From Methanoregula boonei 6A8 (GTDB lineage: Archaea > Halobacteriota > Methanomicrobia > Methanomicrobiales > Methanospirillaceae): 64,000 nucleotides of DNA. Positions 50,753-59,400 of the stretch are shown here, piece after piece. Where the stretch lies: the NCBI RefSeq assembly GCF_000017625.1, contig NC_009712.1:620001-684000 (forward strand), given 5' to 3'. Under the pieces are notes generated by a model that worked only from the letters and a program-made list of their open reading frames with translations, searched no databases and was not told where the DNA came from. The stretch's first letter is position 1. The number at the start of each line of letters is the position of its first letter. The translations under genes and the position numbers were made by a program.

Positions 50753-52039
50753 ATGGAAAAGATTGTCCTGCAGGTTGCGCTGGACCTCCTTGAGCTTAAC
50801 CGGGCCGTACAGATTGCACGGGAGGCGCTGACCGGTGGAGCTGACTGGATCGAGGCCGGGACCCCGCTTATCAAAAGCGAGGGAATGCGGGCGATCCGTA
50901 CGTTGCGTGAGCAGTTCCCGGATGCTGTCATCGTTGCTGACATGAAAGTCGCTGATACCGGTACTCTCGAAGTCGAGATGGCCGCAAAAGCCGGGGCAAA
51001 CATTGTCTGCATCCTTGCTGACGCGGACGATGCAGTGATTGCCGAAGCAGTACGGGCCGGCCGATTGTATGGAGTCAAGCTGATGGCGGATCTTATCAAT
51101 GTTGAGGATCCGGTGGGGCGTGCCCGACAACTTGAGACGCTGGGGGTGGATATCATTGCAGCACATGTTGGCATCGATCAGCAGATGATAGGGAAGGATT
51201 CTCTAGATCTTCTCCAGATGATAAGGAAAGAGATCCATATCCCGGTTGCCGTTGCAGGAGGGTTGGATCCTGTCACCTCCGGGGAGGCAGCAAATATTGG
51301 CGCCGATATCGTGATTGTCGGTGGTTGGATCGCCCGCTCTGCCGATGTCGAGGGATCTGCCCGTCAGATCCGGACATCTTTGGATTCACCCACCCCTGCA
51401 GCCCCGGAAAAAAAGAGCAGGGACGAAGAGATCCGATCGCTCCTGATTCAGGTCTCCACTCCCAATATCAGTGATGCAATGCACCGGAAAGGTGCGCTCC
51501 CTGGCTTGGTTTCACTTTGCGGAAATGTAAAGATGGCCGGCAGGGCTGTCACTGTGTGGACGATAGCCGGTGACTGGGCTAAACCAGTGGAGGCTATCGA
51601 TGGTGCAGCCCCGGGAAGCGTTCTTGTCATTAACAACGATGGAGGAGTCCATGTAGCTCCATGGGGAGAACTTGCTACATTGAGCTGCCTCCAGCGGGGC
51701 ATCGCAGGTGTCGTGATTGATGGTGCGGCCCGTGATATTGATGATATACGGGCTATGAAATTTCCTCTCTTTGCACGTGCTGTCGTACCCAATGCCGGTG
51801 AACCCAAAGGGTATGGCGAAATTAATACGGAGATCCAGTGCTGCGGGCAGTCTGTCCGGCCTGGTGACTGGATTGTTGGGGACGAGAGCGGCGTTGTGGC
51901 AATTCCCGGTGAACGGGGATACGAAGTGGCACGACGGGCGCTTGAAGTCAAAAAGACTGAGGCGAGGATACGCGAGGAGATCCGCCGGGGAAGTACGCTC
52001 TCCACCGTTGCAGATCTGATAAAATGGGAGAAAAAATGA
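50753..52039 (+). CDS. hps: Bifunctional 3-hexulose-6-phosphate synthase / RraA-like protein
   Basis: A 428-residue fusion. Residues 1 to about 210 are an orotidine-decarboxylase-superfamily HPS domain with VADMKVADTGTLEVEMAAKAGA as the active site region. It condenses formaldehyde with ribulose 5-phosphate or, in reverse, makes pentose from hexulose phosphate, the route many archaea use for ribose. Residues about 225-428 are an RraA-like domain (STPNISDAMHRKGALPG, DGAARDIDDIRAMKFP, VVGDESGVVAIP). RraA binds RNase E in bacteria, but in archaea such domains may be aldolases or regulators. The fusion is known in methanogens. Confidence 0.92.
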   Translation: MEKIVLQVALDLLELNRAVQIAREALTGGADWIEAGTPLIKSEGMRAIRTLREQFPDAVIVADMKVADTGTLEVEMAAKAGANIVCILADADDAVIAEAVRAGRLYGVKLMADLINVEDPVGRARQLETLGVDIIAAHVGIDQQMIGKDSLDLLQMIRKEIHIPVAVAGGLDPVTSGEAANIGADIVIVGGWIARSADVEGSARQIRTSLDSPTPAAPEKKSRDEEIRSLLIQVSTPNISDAMHRKGALPGLVSLCGNVKMAGRAVTVWTIAGDWAKPVEAIDGAAPGSVLVINNDGGVHVAPWGELATLSCLQRGIAGVVIDGAARDIDDIRAMKFPLFARAVVPNAGEPKGYGEINTEIQCCGQSVRPGDWIVGDESGVVAIPGERGYEVARRALEVKKTEARIREEIRRGSTLSTVADLIKWEKK

Positions 52040-52045
52040 GAGATG

Positions 52046-52480
52046 CTAATGGAATACGGAGTACTCAAGCAAGGTTGCCCCGGATGCCAGAACCTTATCG
52101 ATCGCTTCTTCTACCTGATCCACGCGGAGAATAAGCACTGCGGCTTTTTTCCCGGAATACGCATAGGAATATTCGATGTTGATGCCAGCATCGCCAAGGA
52201 TCTTTGCAATCTCGTAGAGGCCCCCCGGCTGATCTTTCATCTGGACGGCGATCACCTCGGTAAAGGCCACATTAAAACCAAGTGATGAGAGTTTTTCAAA
52301 TGCTTTCTCCGGGTGATCCACCAGAGCCCGGATTACACCAAAACCACTTGCTTCGGCTATGCTGAAGGCAAGGATATTGATCTTCTCCTCCCCCAGAGCG
52401 TGGGCGACGGAAGCGAGCCTGCCCGGTCGGTTTTCCGAAAATATCGAGATCTGTTTGATGATGTACTTTTTCCTGTCCAT
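52046..52480 (-). CDS. Tandem ACT-domain protein
   Basis: A 144-residue protein with two ACT-type small-molecule domains: SIFSENRPGRLASVAHALGEEKINILAFSI at the start, and VQMKDQPGGLYEIAKILGDAGINIEYSYAY in the second half. Such proteins sense amino acids. ATG 52480 is one base before the stop of the PaaK-like gene downstream in map order (52482), so it is the last gene of the paaK-paaK-ACT operon. The arrangement suggests aromatic amino acid control, as seen in other methanogens. Confidence 0.88.
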   Translation of the reverse strand: MDRKKYIIKQISIFSENRPGRLASVAHALGEEKINILAFSIAEASGFGVIRALVDHPEKAFEKLSSLGFNVAFTEVIAVQMKDQPGGLYEIAKILGDAGINIEYSYAYSGKKAAVLILRVDQVEEAIDKVLASGATLLEYSVFH

Positions 52481-52481
52481 C

Positions 52482-53783
52482 TTACAACACCCTCTTGTCA
52501 ATCACTTTTTTTGACTTCCCTTCAAACCTCGGAAGGGATCCCGGCTCCACAAGTTCGACATCCACAGCGACATTCAGTGTGTTTCTGAGCCGGTGTTCTA
52601 CATTCTGCCGGATCCTCATGAGATCGTTGATCTTGTCGCTGAAGGACTCTTTGGTCAGCTCCACCCTGACCAGCATATCATCAAGTGCACCCGAGCGCTC
52701 GACTACGATCTGGAAGTGCTCTCCTATCTCGGGAATCGACATCAACGTATACTCAACCTGTGATGGGAAGACGTTGATGCCGCGGATGATCAACATATCA
52801 TCCACCCTTCCTTGGATCCGTTTTATCCTTGGGCTTGTTCTGCCGCAGGGGCACACTTCATCCTCGATCGAGGAGACATCTCCGATCCGGTATCGGATCA
52901 TCGGGAGCGCCTCTTTCTGGAGCATCGTGATCGTCAGTTCACCCTTTTCGCCTGTATCCAAAGGTTCACCGGTTTTGGGATCAACGATTTCCACATAAGC
53001 GATATCGGACCAGATATGGAACCCGTTCTGCTCAGAACATTCTGTAAACATGGGGCCGGAGAGTTCGCTTGTCCCGTATATGTCATATGCCTTGATCCCC
53101 AGCCAGTTTTCGATTCTGGCCCGCATATTTTCGGTCCAGGGCTCCGCTCCAAGAATGCCGGTCCTGAGCCGGGTGTCCTTTTTAATATCGATTCCCATCT
53201 TTTCTGCAACTTCGCCGATGTGGAGGAGATATGAGGGAGTGCAGGCAATTGCCGTGACATCGAGATCCTGCATCAGTTCGAGCTGGCGTTCGGTATTCCC
53301 GACACTGGTGGGGAGCACGGTTGCACCGATCCTCTCTGCCCCGTAATGCATCCCAAGTCCCCCGGTAAACAGGCCATAACCATAGCTTACCTGAATGACA
53401 TCCCCTCTGCGAAGACCAACGGAAGTGAGTCCCCGGGCAAGTGAGGTGGTCCAGAGGTCAAGATCCCGCTGTGTATAACCGACTACTGTCGGCTTCCCCG
53501 TAGTGCCTGAAGAGACATGATACCGTACCAGTTCTTCCTGCGAAGCAGTGAAGATCCGGTTAGGATAATTGTCCCTGAGATCGCGCTTGAACATGAAGGG
53601 CAGTTTCCTGATATCAGATAATTTCTTGATATCATCCGGGTGGACCTTCTGCTCCTTCATACGGTCATGGTAAAAAGACGAAAAACTATAGAGCCGGTAG
53701 ACAAGACTTTTTAACAGTTTATACTGGGTTTTCCGGAGATCCTCAACGGGCATCTCTTCTATTCGGGGATCCCAATACTGCAT
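52482..53783 (-). CDS. paaK: Phenylacetate-CoA ligase family protein (copy 1)
   Basis: A 433-residue AMP-forming ligase. The ATP-binding P-loop reads VSSGTTGKPTVVGYT, and later motifs include DIYGTSELSGP and LITIMLQKEALPMIRYRIGDVSSI. The C-terminal lid follows RIQGRVDDMLIIRGINVFP. The substrate would be phenylacetate or a related aryl acid; in methanogens the enzymes probably recycle aryl acids for aromatic amino acid synthesis through indolepyruvate-type oxidoreductases (not in this window). The start overlaps the stop of the second copy by one base. Confidence 0.93.
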   Translation of the reverse strand: MQYWDPRIEEMPVEDLRKTQYKLLKSLVYRLYSFSSFYHDRMKEQKVHPDDIKKLSDIRKLPFMFKRDLRDNYPNRIFTASQEELVRYHVSSGTTGKPTVVGYTQRDLDLWTTSLARGLTSVGLRRGDVIQVSYGYGLFTGGLGMHYGAERIGATVLPTSVGNTERQLELMQDLDVTAIACTPSYLLHIGEVAEKMGIDIKKDTRLRTGILGAEPWTENMRARIENWLGIKAYDIYGTSELSGPMFTECSEQNGFHIWSDIAYVEIVDPKTGEPLDTGEKGELTITMLQKEALPMIRYRIGDVSSIEDEVCPCGRTSPRIKRIQGRVDDMLIIRGINVFPSQVEYTLMSIPEIGEHFQIVVERSGALDDMLVRVELTKESFSDKINDLMRIRQNVEHRLRNTLNVAVDVELVEPGSLPRFEGKSKKVIDKRVL

Positions 53784-55081
53784 CAGATCTCACCTCTGCG
53801 GTCGATGACCCGCTTGGCTTTTCCCTCAAATCGTGGCAGGGAGCCGGGTTCTACCAGTTTTACTGTAGTCCGCAGTTCAAGTGTGTCGTGCAGTTCTTTT
53901 ACTACCTTTTTTTGGATCTTGGCAAGATCCGCAAGTTCCCCGGAAAAATGGCTGCGATTGATCTCGACTTCCACGGTCATCTCGTCCAGATGATTGATTC
54001 TGTCGATATATACCATAAACTGATTGCCTACCTCCGGGATCCTGAGAAGTACATGTTCAATCTGGGAGGGGAACACATTGATGCCGCGGATAATGAGCAT
54101 ATCGTCGCTCCTGCCGGTTAACCGGGCGATCTTTTTTCCCCGCCTGCAGAGGCATCCGTCTTCCATGAGCATGGTGACATCACCAGTCCGGTAACGGATG
54201 AGTGGCATCGCCTCCTTGACAAGCGGCGTCACCACCAGTTCTCCCCGTTCCCCATCAGAGAGATTTTCCCCACTGACCGGATCGATGATCTCTACCAGAT
54301 AACTGTCGTGCCAGATGTGCAGTCCATCCCGTTCGGGGCACTCGAAAGCAACTCCCGGTCCGAAGAGCTCGCTCATACCGTACGAATCAAATGCCGTGAC
54401 ACCCAGACGGTCTTCGAGAGTATGGCGCATGGTATCTGACCAGGGTTCGGCACCAAAAATGCCGGTTTTCAGGCTTTCCAGAGGTTCACCCATCTCCTCC
54501 GCGACTTCTGACAGATGCATGGCATAACTGGGGGTGCAGTGGATGGCAGTCACACCGAAATCACGGATCATCTCTATCTGGCGTCGGGTATTTCCGGTAG
54601 CGCTGGGGATCACCGTCATTCCTATGAGTTCTGCACCGTAATGGAACCCCAGCCCACCGGTAAACATTCCATAATTGACCATGTTCTGGAAAACATCATT
54701 CTTCCCGATACCGATCATGGTCATATTCCGTGCGATGAGGCTGGCCCACGTCTCCAGATCCGTGCGGGTATAACCGACAACGGTAGGTTTGCCGGTGGTA
54801 CCTGAAGTTGTGTGGATCCGAACAATCTTTTGCATGGGAACTGCAAAAAATCCAAAGGGATACCCGTCACGGAGATCCTGTTTTCTGGTGAAAGGCAACT
54901 TCGGGATGTCTTCAAGGGTTTTGATATCCGTAGCAGAAACCCCGGCCTTTTCAAACTGTTGCCGGTAAAAATCCACATGCTGTACAGCGCGAAGGGTTTT
55001 TTTCAGCCGTTTAAACTGGAGCGCCTTGAGATCTGCGGGTTTCAGAGTTTCCATTTTTTTATCCCAGAACATCCGTAGCAC
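53783..55081 (-). CDS. paaK: Phenylacetate-CoA ligase family protein (copy 2)
   Basis: A 432-residue paralogue of the neighbouring gene, with the same order of motifs: TSGTTGKPTVVGYT, DSYGMSELFGPG, LVKEAMPLIRYRTGDVTML and LTGRSDDMLIIRGINVFP. Many positions differ, so it is a diverged tandem duplicate rather than a recent copy. Start ATG 55081; an internal ATG at 55072 is a second option. It is the first gene of the paaK-paaK-ACT operon. Confidence 0.93.
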   Translation of the reverse strand: MLRMFWDKKMETLKPADLKALQFKRLKKTLRAVQHVDFYRQQFEKAGVSATDIKTLEDIPKLPFTRKQDLRDGYPFGFFAVPMQKIVRIHTTSGTTGKPTVVGYTRTDLETWASLIARNMTMIGIGKNDVFQNMVNYGMFTGGLGFHYGAELIGMTVIPSATGNTRRQIEMIRDFGVTAIHCTPSYAMHLSEVAEEMGEPLESLKTGIFGAEPWSDTMRHTLEDRLGVTAFDSYGMSELFGPGVAFECPERDGLHIWHDSYLVEIIDPVSGENLSDGERGELVVTPLVKEAMPLIRYRTGDVTMLMEDGCLCRRGKKIARLTGRSDDMLIIRGINVFPSQIEHVLLRIPEVGNQFMVYIDRINHLDEMTVEVEINRSHFSGELADLAKIQKKVVKELHDTLELRTTVKLVEPGSLPRFEGKAKRVIDRRGEI

Positions 55082-55220
55082 CTGTTATGCTATTGCATGA
55101 CACTGTATGTATGCAACGTTATATTCTTTATACTTCATTCTCCCCTTGCTTGCACCACAGCCGGATTTTCTTGGTCATGCCCTCTTTATGGCGCCATTTG
55201 ACCAAAACGATGCCTTAATC

Positions 55221-55243
55221 AGGAGGAAAAGGGCACTATGTAA
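55221..55243 (+). promoter_or_regulatory. Strong Shine-Dalgarno with ATG-TAA start-stop upstream of cas1
   Basis: AGGAGG (55221-55226) is followed 11 bases later by ATG (55238) and immediately by an in-frame TAA (55241). The same frame continues to ATG 55274, the first usable start of Cas1, which has no Shine-Dalgarno of its own. Either codon 2 of an older start has become a stop, or the pair acts as a minimal regulatory ORF. Confidence 0.55.
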
Positions 55244-55273
55244 ATTACACCAAGCGCTTTCCTGCGGGCTTCT

Positions 55274-56206
55274 ATGACACGAGCGATTCCCTGGGTGGCA
55301 GTGTATGGGTTTGGCGCTCATATCAAGTCCACACAAAAAAAACTTAGTATCCTTGCCAAAGGAAAGGTCGAGGAGTACCCGCTTGAAGAGATACAAAATC
55401 TCCTCATTGTTGGTGGGCATCACCTTAATTCTACCACTTTCTCTCACCTGCTCAGAAATGGATCGTACATCTCCTTTTTTGAGCCGGATGGCTCCCCCTT
55501 GGGAATCCTAAAACCCTGGGGGAGTACCTGCGATACCACCATCCGGGCCCTTCAGGAAGGGGCCCCCAGGGATCGTTATGCTACAGCACTCGCCCAAGCC
55601 GCTCTTAAGTCCCGTTTGATTGCAATTGAACACATTCAGGATCAGCAGGGGTCATCCCTTTTCTATGAGGGAGAGCTGCAAATACTTCACAATGCACTTC
55701 ATAATCTCGAATATATGGTCAAACTGGACGAGATCCGGCGTCTTTCCGATCTGACTGCAAATATGTATTACGAGATTCTTTCGCGTGATATTCCCCGTGA
55801 GTTCGATTTCCGGAGACGCACAGTCAGGCCGCAGTGCGATCCCATCAACGCTATGCTCTCTTTTGGCTATGCCATGCTTTTTGGGAACTGTTGTGTCCCC
55901 GTTATCGGAGCCCGCCTCGATCCTGATCTCGGGATCCTTTATGAGGGATCGGGAGCTCTTGTTCAGGATCTTATGGCCTCATTTAAAGCCCAGATGATTG
56001 ACGGGGTTATATGGAGCATTGCCCGGGATTCATTGAATGTCGGGGATTTTGAGATAACATCAAACCGGTGTATACTTTCGGACAACCTGATTCAGAATTT
56101 AATGTCTTCGTTTCGGAAATCCATTGATAATCAAAAACTGGATTGCCAGGTACATAATTTCCTGCAGGCTCTTTCGAACAAGGAAGATCTCACAATACTG
56201 TACTGA
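55274..56206 (+). CDS. cas1: Cas1 homologue, solo, with degenerate metal-binding site
   Basis: A 310-residue protein with the complete Cas1 layout: beta-rich N-terminal domain (VYGFGAHIKS, SYISFFEPDGSPLGIL), then the helical domain with DPINAMLSFGYAMLF, the family signature. Canonical metal ligands appear replaced: the Glu of the IRxxEGxxA motif is Ser158 (IRRLSDLTANMYY), the His of the GxLHE motif is Tyr223 (GILYEG), and the second acid of the DLMEEF motif is Ala235 (QDLMASF); Asp232 is kept. It is therefore predicted to lack integrase chemistry. No cas2, other cas gene or CRISPR array is in the window. ATG 55274 is the first workable start. The 3' end overlaps the convergent acylphosphatase by 17 bp. 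Solo Cas1 lineages are known in archaea. Confidence 0.88.
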   Translation: MTRAIPWVAVYGFGAHIKSTQKKLSILAKGKVEEYPLEEIQNLLIVGGHHLNSTTFSHLLRNGSYISFFEPDGSPLGILKPWGSTCDTTIRALQEGAPRDRYATALAQAALKSRLIAIEHIQDQQGSSLFYEGELQILHNALHNLEYMVKLDEIRRLSDLTANMYYEILSRDIPREFDFRRRTVRPQCDPINAMLSFGYAMLFGNCCVPVIGARLDPDLGILYEGSGALVQDLMASFKAQMIDGVIWSIARDSLNVGDFEITSNRCILSDNLIQNLMSSFRKSIDNQKLDCQVHNFLQALSNKEDLTILY

Positions 56207-56483
56207 CCGGCCCGCTGATCTTGATAATGGAGAACTCGGTGTAGGTCCTGATCGGAATATCTGTAGTATGCATATCCCGTATCACCGCCCGTGGACAACT
56301 ATAGAGCATTGAGATGAATTTTTCCAGAATGATCGGCTCTGCTGTAGCAAATATCTGAACTTTTCCATCGGAAAGATTCATGACAGTACCGGTTACGTTC
56401 AGATCGCTGGCAATCTTTCTGGCACAGGCGCGAAACCCCACTTTCTGCACCCGGCCCGTAATGAGAATCTCTACGGTTTTCAT
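56190..56483 (-). CDS. Acylphosphatase-like protein (copy 2)
   Basis: A 97-residue acylphosphatase-fold protein with GRVQKVGFRACARK for the phosphate loop (Arg retained) and GTVMNLSDGKVQI with the Asn. Compared with the copy at 28.4 kb, the usual G-V-G-Y/F-R context is kept (KVGFR), so it may be active. Its start overlaps the stop of the giant helical-repeat gene (56480) by four bases, making the two translationally coupled, and its 3' end overlaps cas1. The pairing with a solenoid protein suggests a joint function that cannot be named. Confidence 0.82.
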   Translation of the reverse strand: MKTVEILITGRVQKVGFRACARKIASDLNVTGTVMNLSDGKVQIFATAEPIILEKFISMLYSCPRAVIRDMHTTDIPIRTYTEFSIIKISGPVSTVL

Positions 56484-59400
56484 TCCGGTTCACCTCCCTG
56501 GAGTATTCGTATGGCCATTCCCAGCTCATTGAAGACTTCGTCTCTTAAGATCGATTGCCGGATATTTGTGGCGGCATCAATTGCCTGGTCGAGAATATCC
56601 TGCGCAACACTCTCGTATCCCGCAGTGAACATTTTTATTGCCATGTCGCATCGTATATATGCTCTTTTTGAGAGTGGCCTGATGATCTCCGACTCATTTA
56701 TCGCGTTCTGCAACATTCGTCTCGCTGTTTTAATCTCACCGTTTTCACGGAAGAGAATGGAGAGACGGCAGTATATAAGGGCCCGTTTCCCTCGATCAGG
56801 AACTGCATGAACTGTCTGTTCGAGTGATGCAATCTGGCCCGGCGGGGCACCGGTGTCAATAAGCCGGGTCATAGTTGCCATGATCTTTGTAGAGGGCAGA
56901 TTCTTTTCCGTTGTATCTTCGCATCCAATCCGGGCCAGGCTATCCTGCCGAAGCTGATCATCTTCTATCAATGCAAGGATCTCTGCAGATTTTTTCAGAT
57001 ATCGTTCATCTCCCTGCATTCGGAAGAGATCTTCCAGGATACGTGCAACTTCGTCACGGATGGAATCGGCTACATGCTGAACATTTATCGTTTCTGACAA
57101 TTGTTCTGCGCGGTTAAGAAGATCAAGTGCAAATGCGATCTCCCCTTTCCTTACAGCAAGCGGTATCAGTTTGAGAGTGAGCAGTGCCTGATTATAGGGT
57201 GAATCGATTTTTTCAAGTGATTCTGAAATATGACGCAATGTACTTCTTCCCTGATCCTCTCCATCAAGGGTGTAGGCGGAAATGAGTGCAGTTACATACT
57301 CTATGGGATCTGAGATATCGGCAATAATTTCCAGAATCAGACTCAAGCGGGTCTTCTCCGGAAGGAGATCGCCTGCCCGGACTATTGCTGCTACCATCTT
57401 CCTGTGGACGAGGGTACTTTGGTCAGGTTCCACATTGTGCAGGCGATCTAATCCTTCCTGTAGACATTTTTGCGCCATCTCCGGATCAATATCATGGTAC
57501 CCGACAGTCAGTTCTGCGAGTATCAGGATCTTCTCATGCTCCGTGGGAAGACTGCTTACGCCGTCGGTTACCTCGGAGAGCATTCTTTGGCACCCCTGCT
57601 CATCGTGTATTATAAGAGTTGATTCGGCAAGTGCACACAGTCCTTTCAAACGGATAAAGGGGTTTTGAATGAGATCGAGAAGGTGGTGTATCAGGATAAT
57701 GATTGCAGGGGTTGATCGCACGTTGTACCGATTCTGGAGAATATATGCCAGTATTTCGTAGGGATCTGCCGAATCCGGATACACGATATCTTCTCCCAGT
57801 TTGGCAATTATCCGCAGCATCATGGCATTGCGCTCTAAGGGATCGTCAATCTCGAGGGCATACAAAGCTAAGGGAAGGACAAAGTCCCGATCGGTACTTT
57901 TTTTCGAAAAGGAGAGGATGATATCGATCATCCCTGCAATTTTTAGTGATATACGGGGTTTTTTCACTTCGGCTTTCAAAAGCTGCAGACTTTTCCTGAA
58001 GGGATGTAACAGAGCATCGTGATCTGCATGGTTTTTCTGCCCCTCGGTGGCGTTCTGTATGCGGATGCACCCAATTCTGACAAATGATTCTGCAATCCGC
58101 TCGCTTATTTGTATCCTTAATGCCGGGTCCTCAATATCCTGCGCAATACGATATGCTTCTTCGAGGGCATCGGGGTCCCGTTTGCTGAGAGCATATTTTA
58201 TTACTCCGTCAACGATATTTTTTATCGCGTATGTGACGATGCTGCTGTCCAAAAATGCGGAACTCCAGATCCTCATTCGTAAGAGAAGATCAAGATCTCC
58301 TTGTGTTGCTGCAAGAAGGGCTGCATCGTCAATAATACTGCTCAGTGTCGATGACCGGATATTTTCCCCTTCTATCATGCAAGTGATGCCAACGGCCTGC
58401 TGGAGAATATCGCGGTTTTTGGTTCTCACTCCGATTTCTGCCAGTTTCATGACCACTGTTGACATTGCTTCTTCACGGGCAGACGTAGTCCGGATCCTTT
58501 TTGCGAGATCCACGAGAAATAATGCATCAAACGAATCAAGGAAGCCTCTGGATGTCAGAGTCATGATAAAATCAGTGATCACAGAATCTGTTCTGTCATT
58601 GAGATCAAGGAGCCGCTTTAAGGAATCACCGTGTTTTGCAATCTCCTCAAACGAGGTATTTTGTCCCATCTCGCGCATTGCAAGGGAAACAGCAAGAGAG
58701 ACGTTATCGGGAGTACTGTTTTCCAGGATTTCACGGAACTGGGCGGAACCCAATTCCAGTGTTATTCCCATTTTGAGCATGTGGGCAAGGCAGAATGTAT
58801 ACTGGGGCATCCTCTCATGATCCGGAGTGATCTGTGAAAACAGTGCGGCAGCTTGCTCAAAAGCTTCCAGTTCGAGCATAACGCTTACAAATTGCAGATA
58901 GATTTCCGTTAGCTCGCTATGGCTGCAGGATTCATTGGCAAATGGAATCAGCTGTCCGATAATTGAGGTTGAGCGGGTACGCCGCGCAATACCTATGCCC
59001 GCCCGGATGATCTCTCGTACCGGAACCTTTTCTTCCGATTGGAATTCTTGGATAAATCCTATTGCAGTAGTCAGGTACCATGAATCACCGGAACGCTCCG
59101 CCTTAATAAGAAGATTTTGAACGAGATTTTCCTGGATAAAAGGGAATTTTGCTCTGAGAAAAAGAAGATTTTCCAGAATTTGACTTTTATTTTTTATCCG
59201 CTCCAGGAATTGTTCAGTCAGGGAATCAATCAGCTCACCCTGAATTTCAGGTAAAAGATCCTCAAATCGGGGAATAAGGAGGCGGACATCGGTAAGATCT
59301 TTTACCAGCGAAGATCGCATTCCCAGACCTATGATATGATCCATGCATGCCCGTCTTCGAATCTTCTGGTGTATCTGGGCAGTTAAGTGTAAGCTCTTCA

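Noticed and set aside
55082-55273. Remnant CRISPR repeats or leader upstream of cas1
   Set aside because: I see no repeated 25-37-bp units; only the paaK promoter, the AGGAGG element and the ATG-TAA pair are visible.
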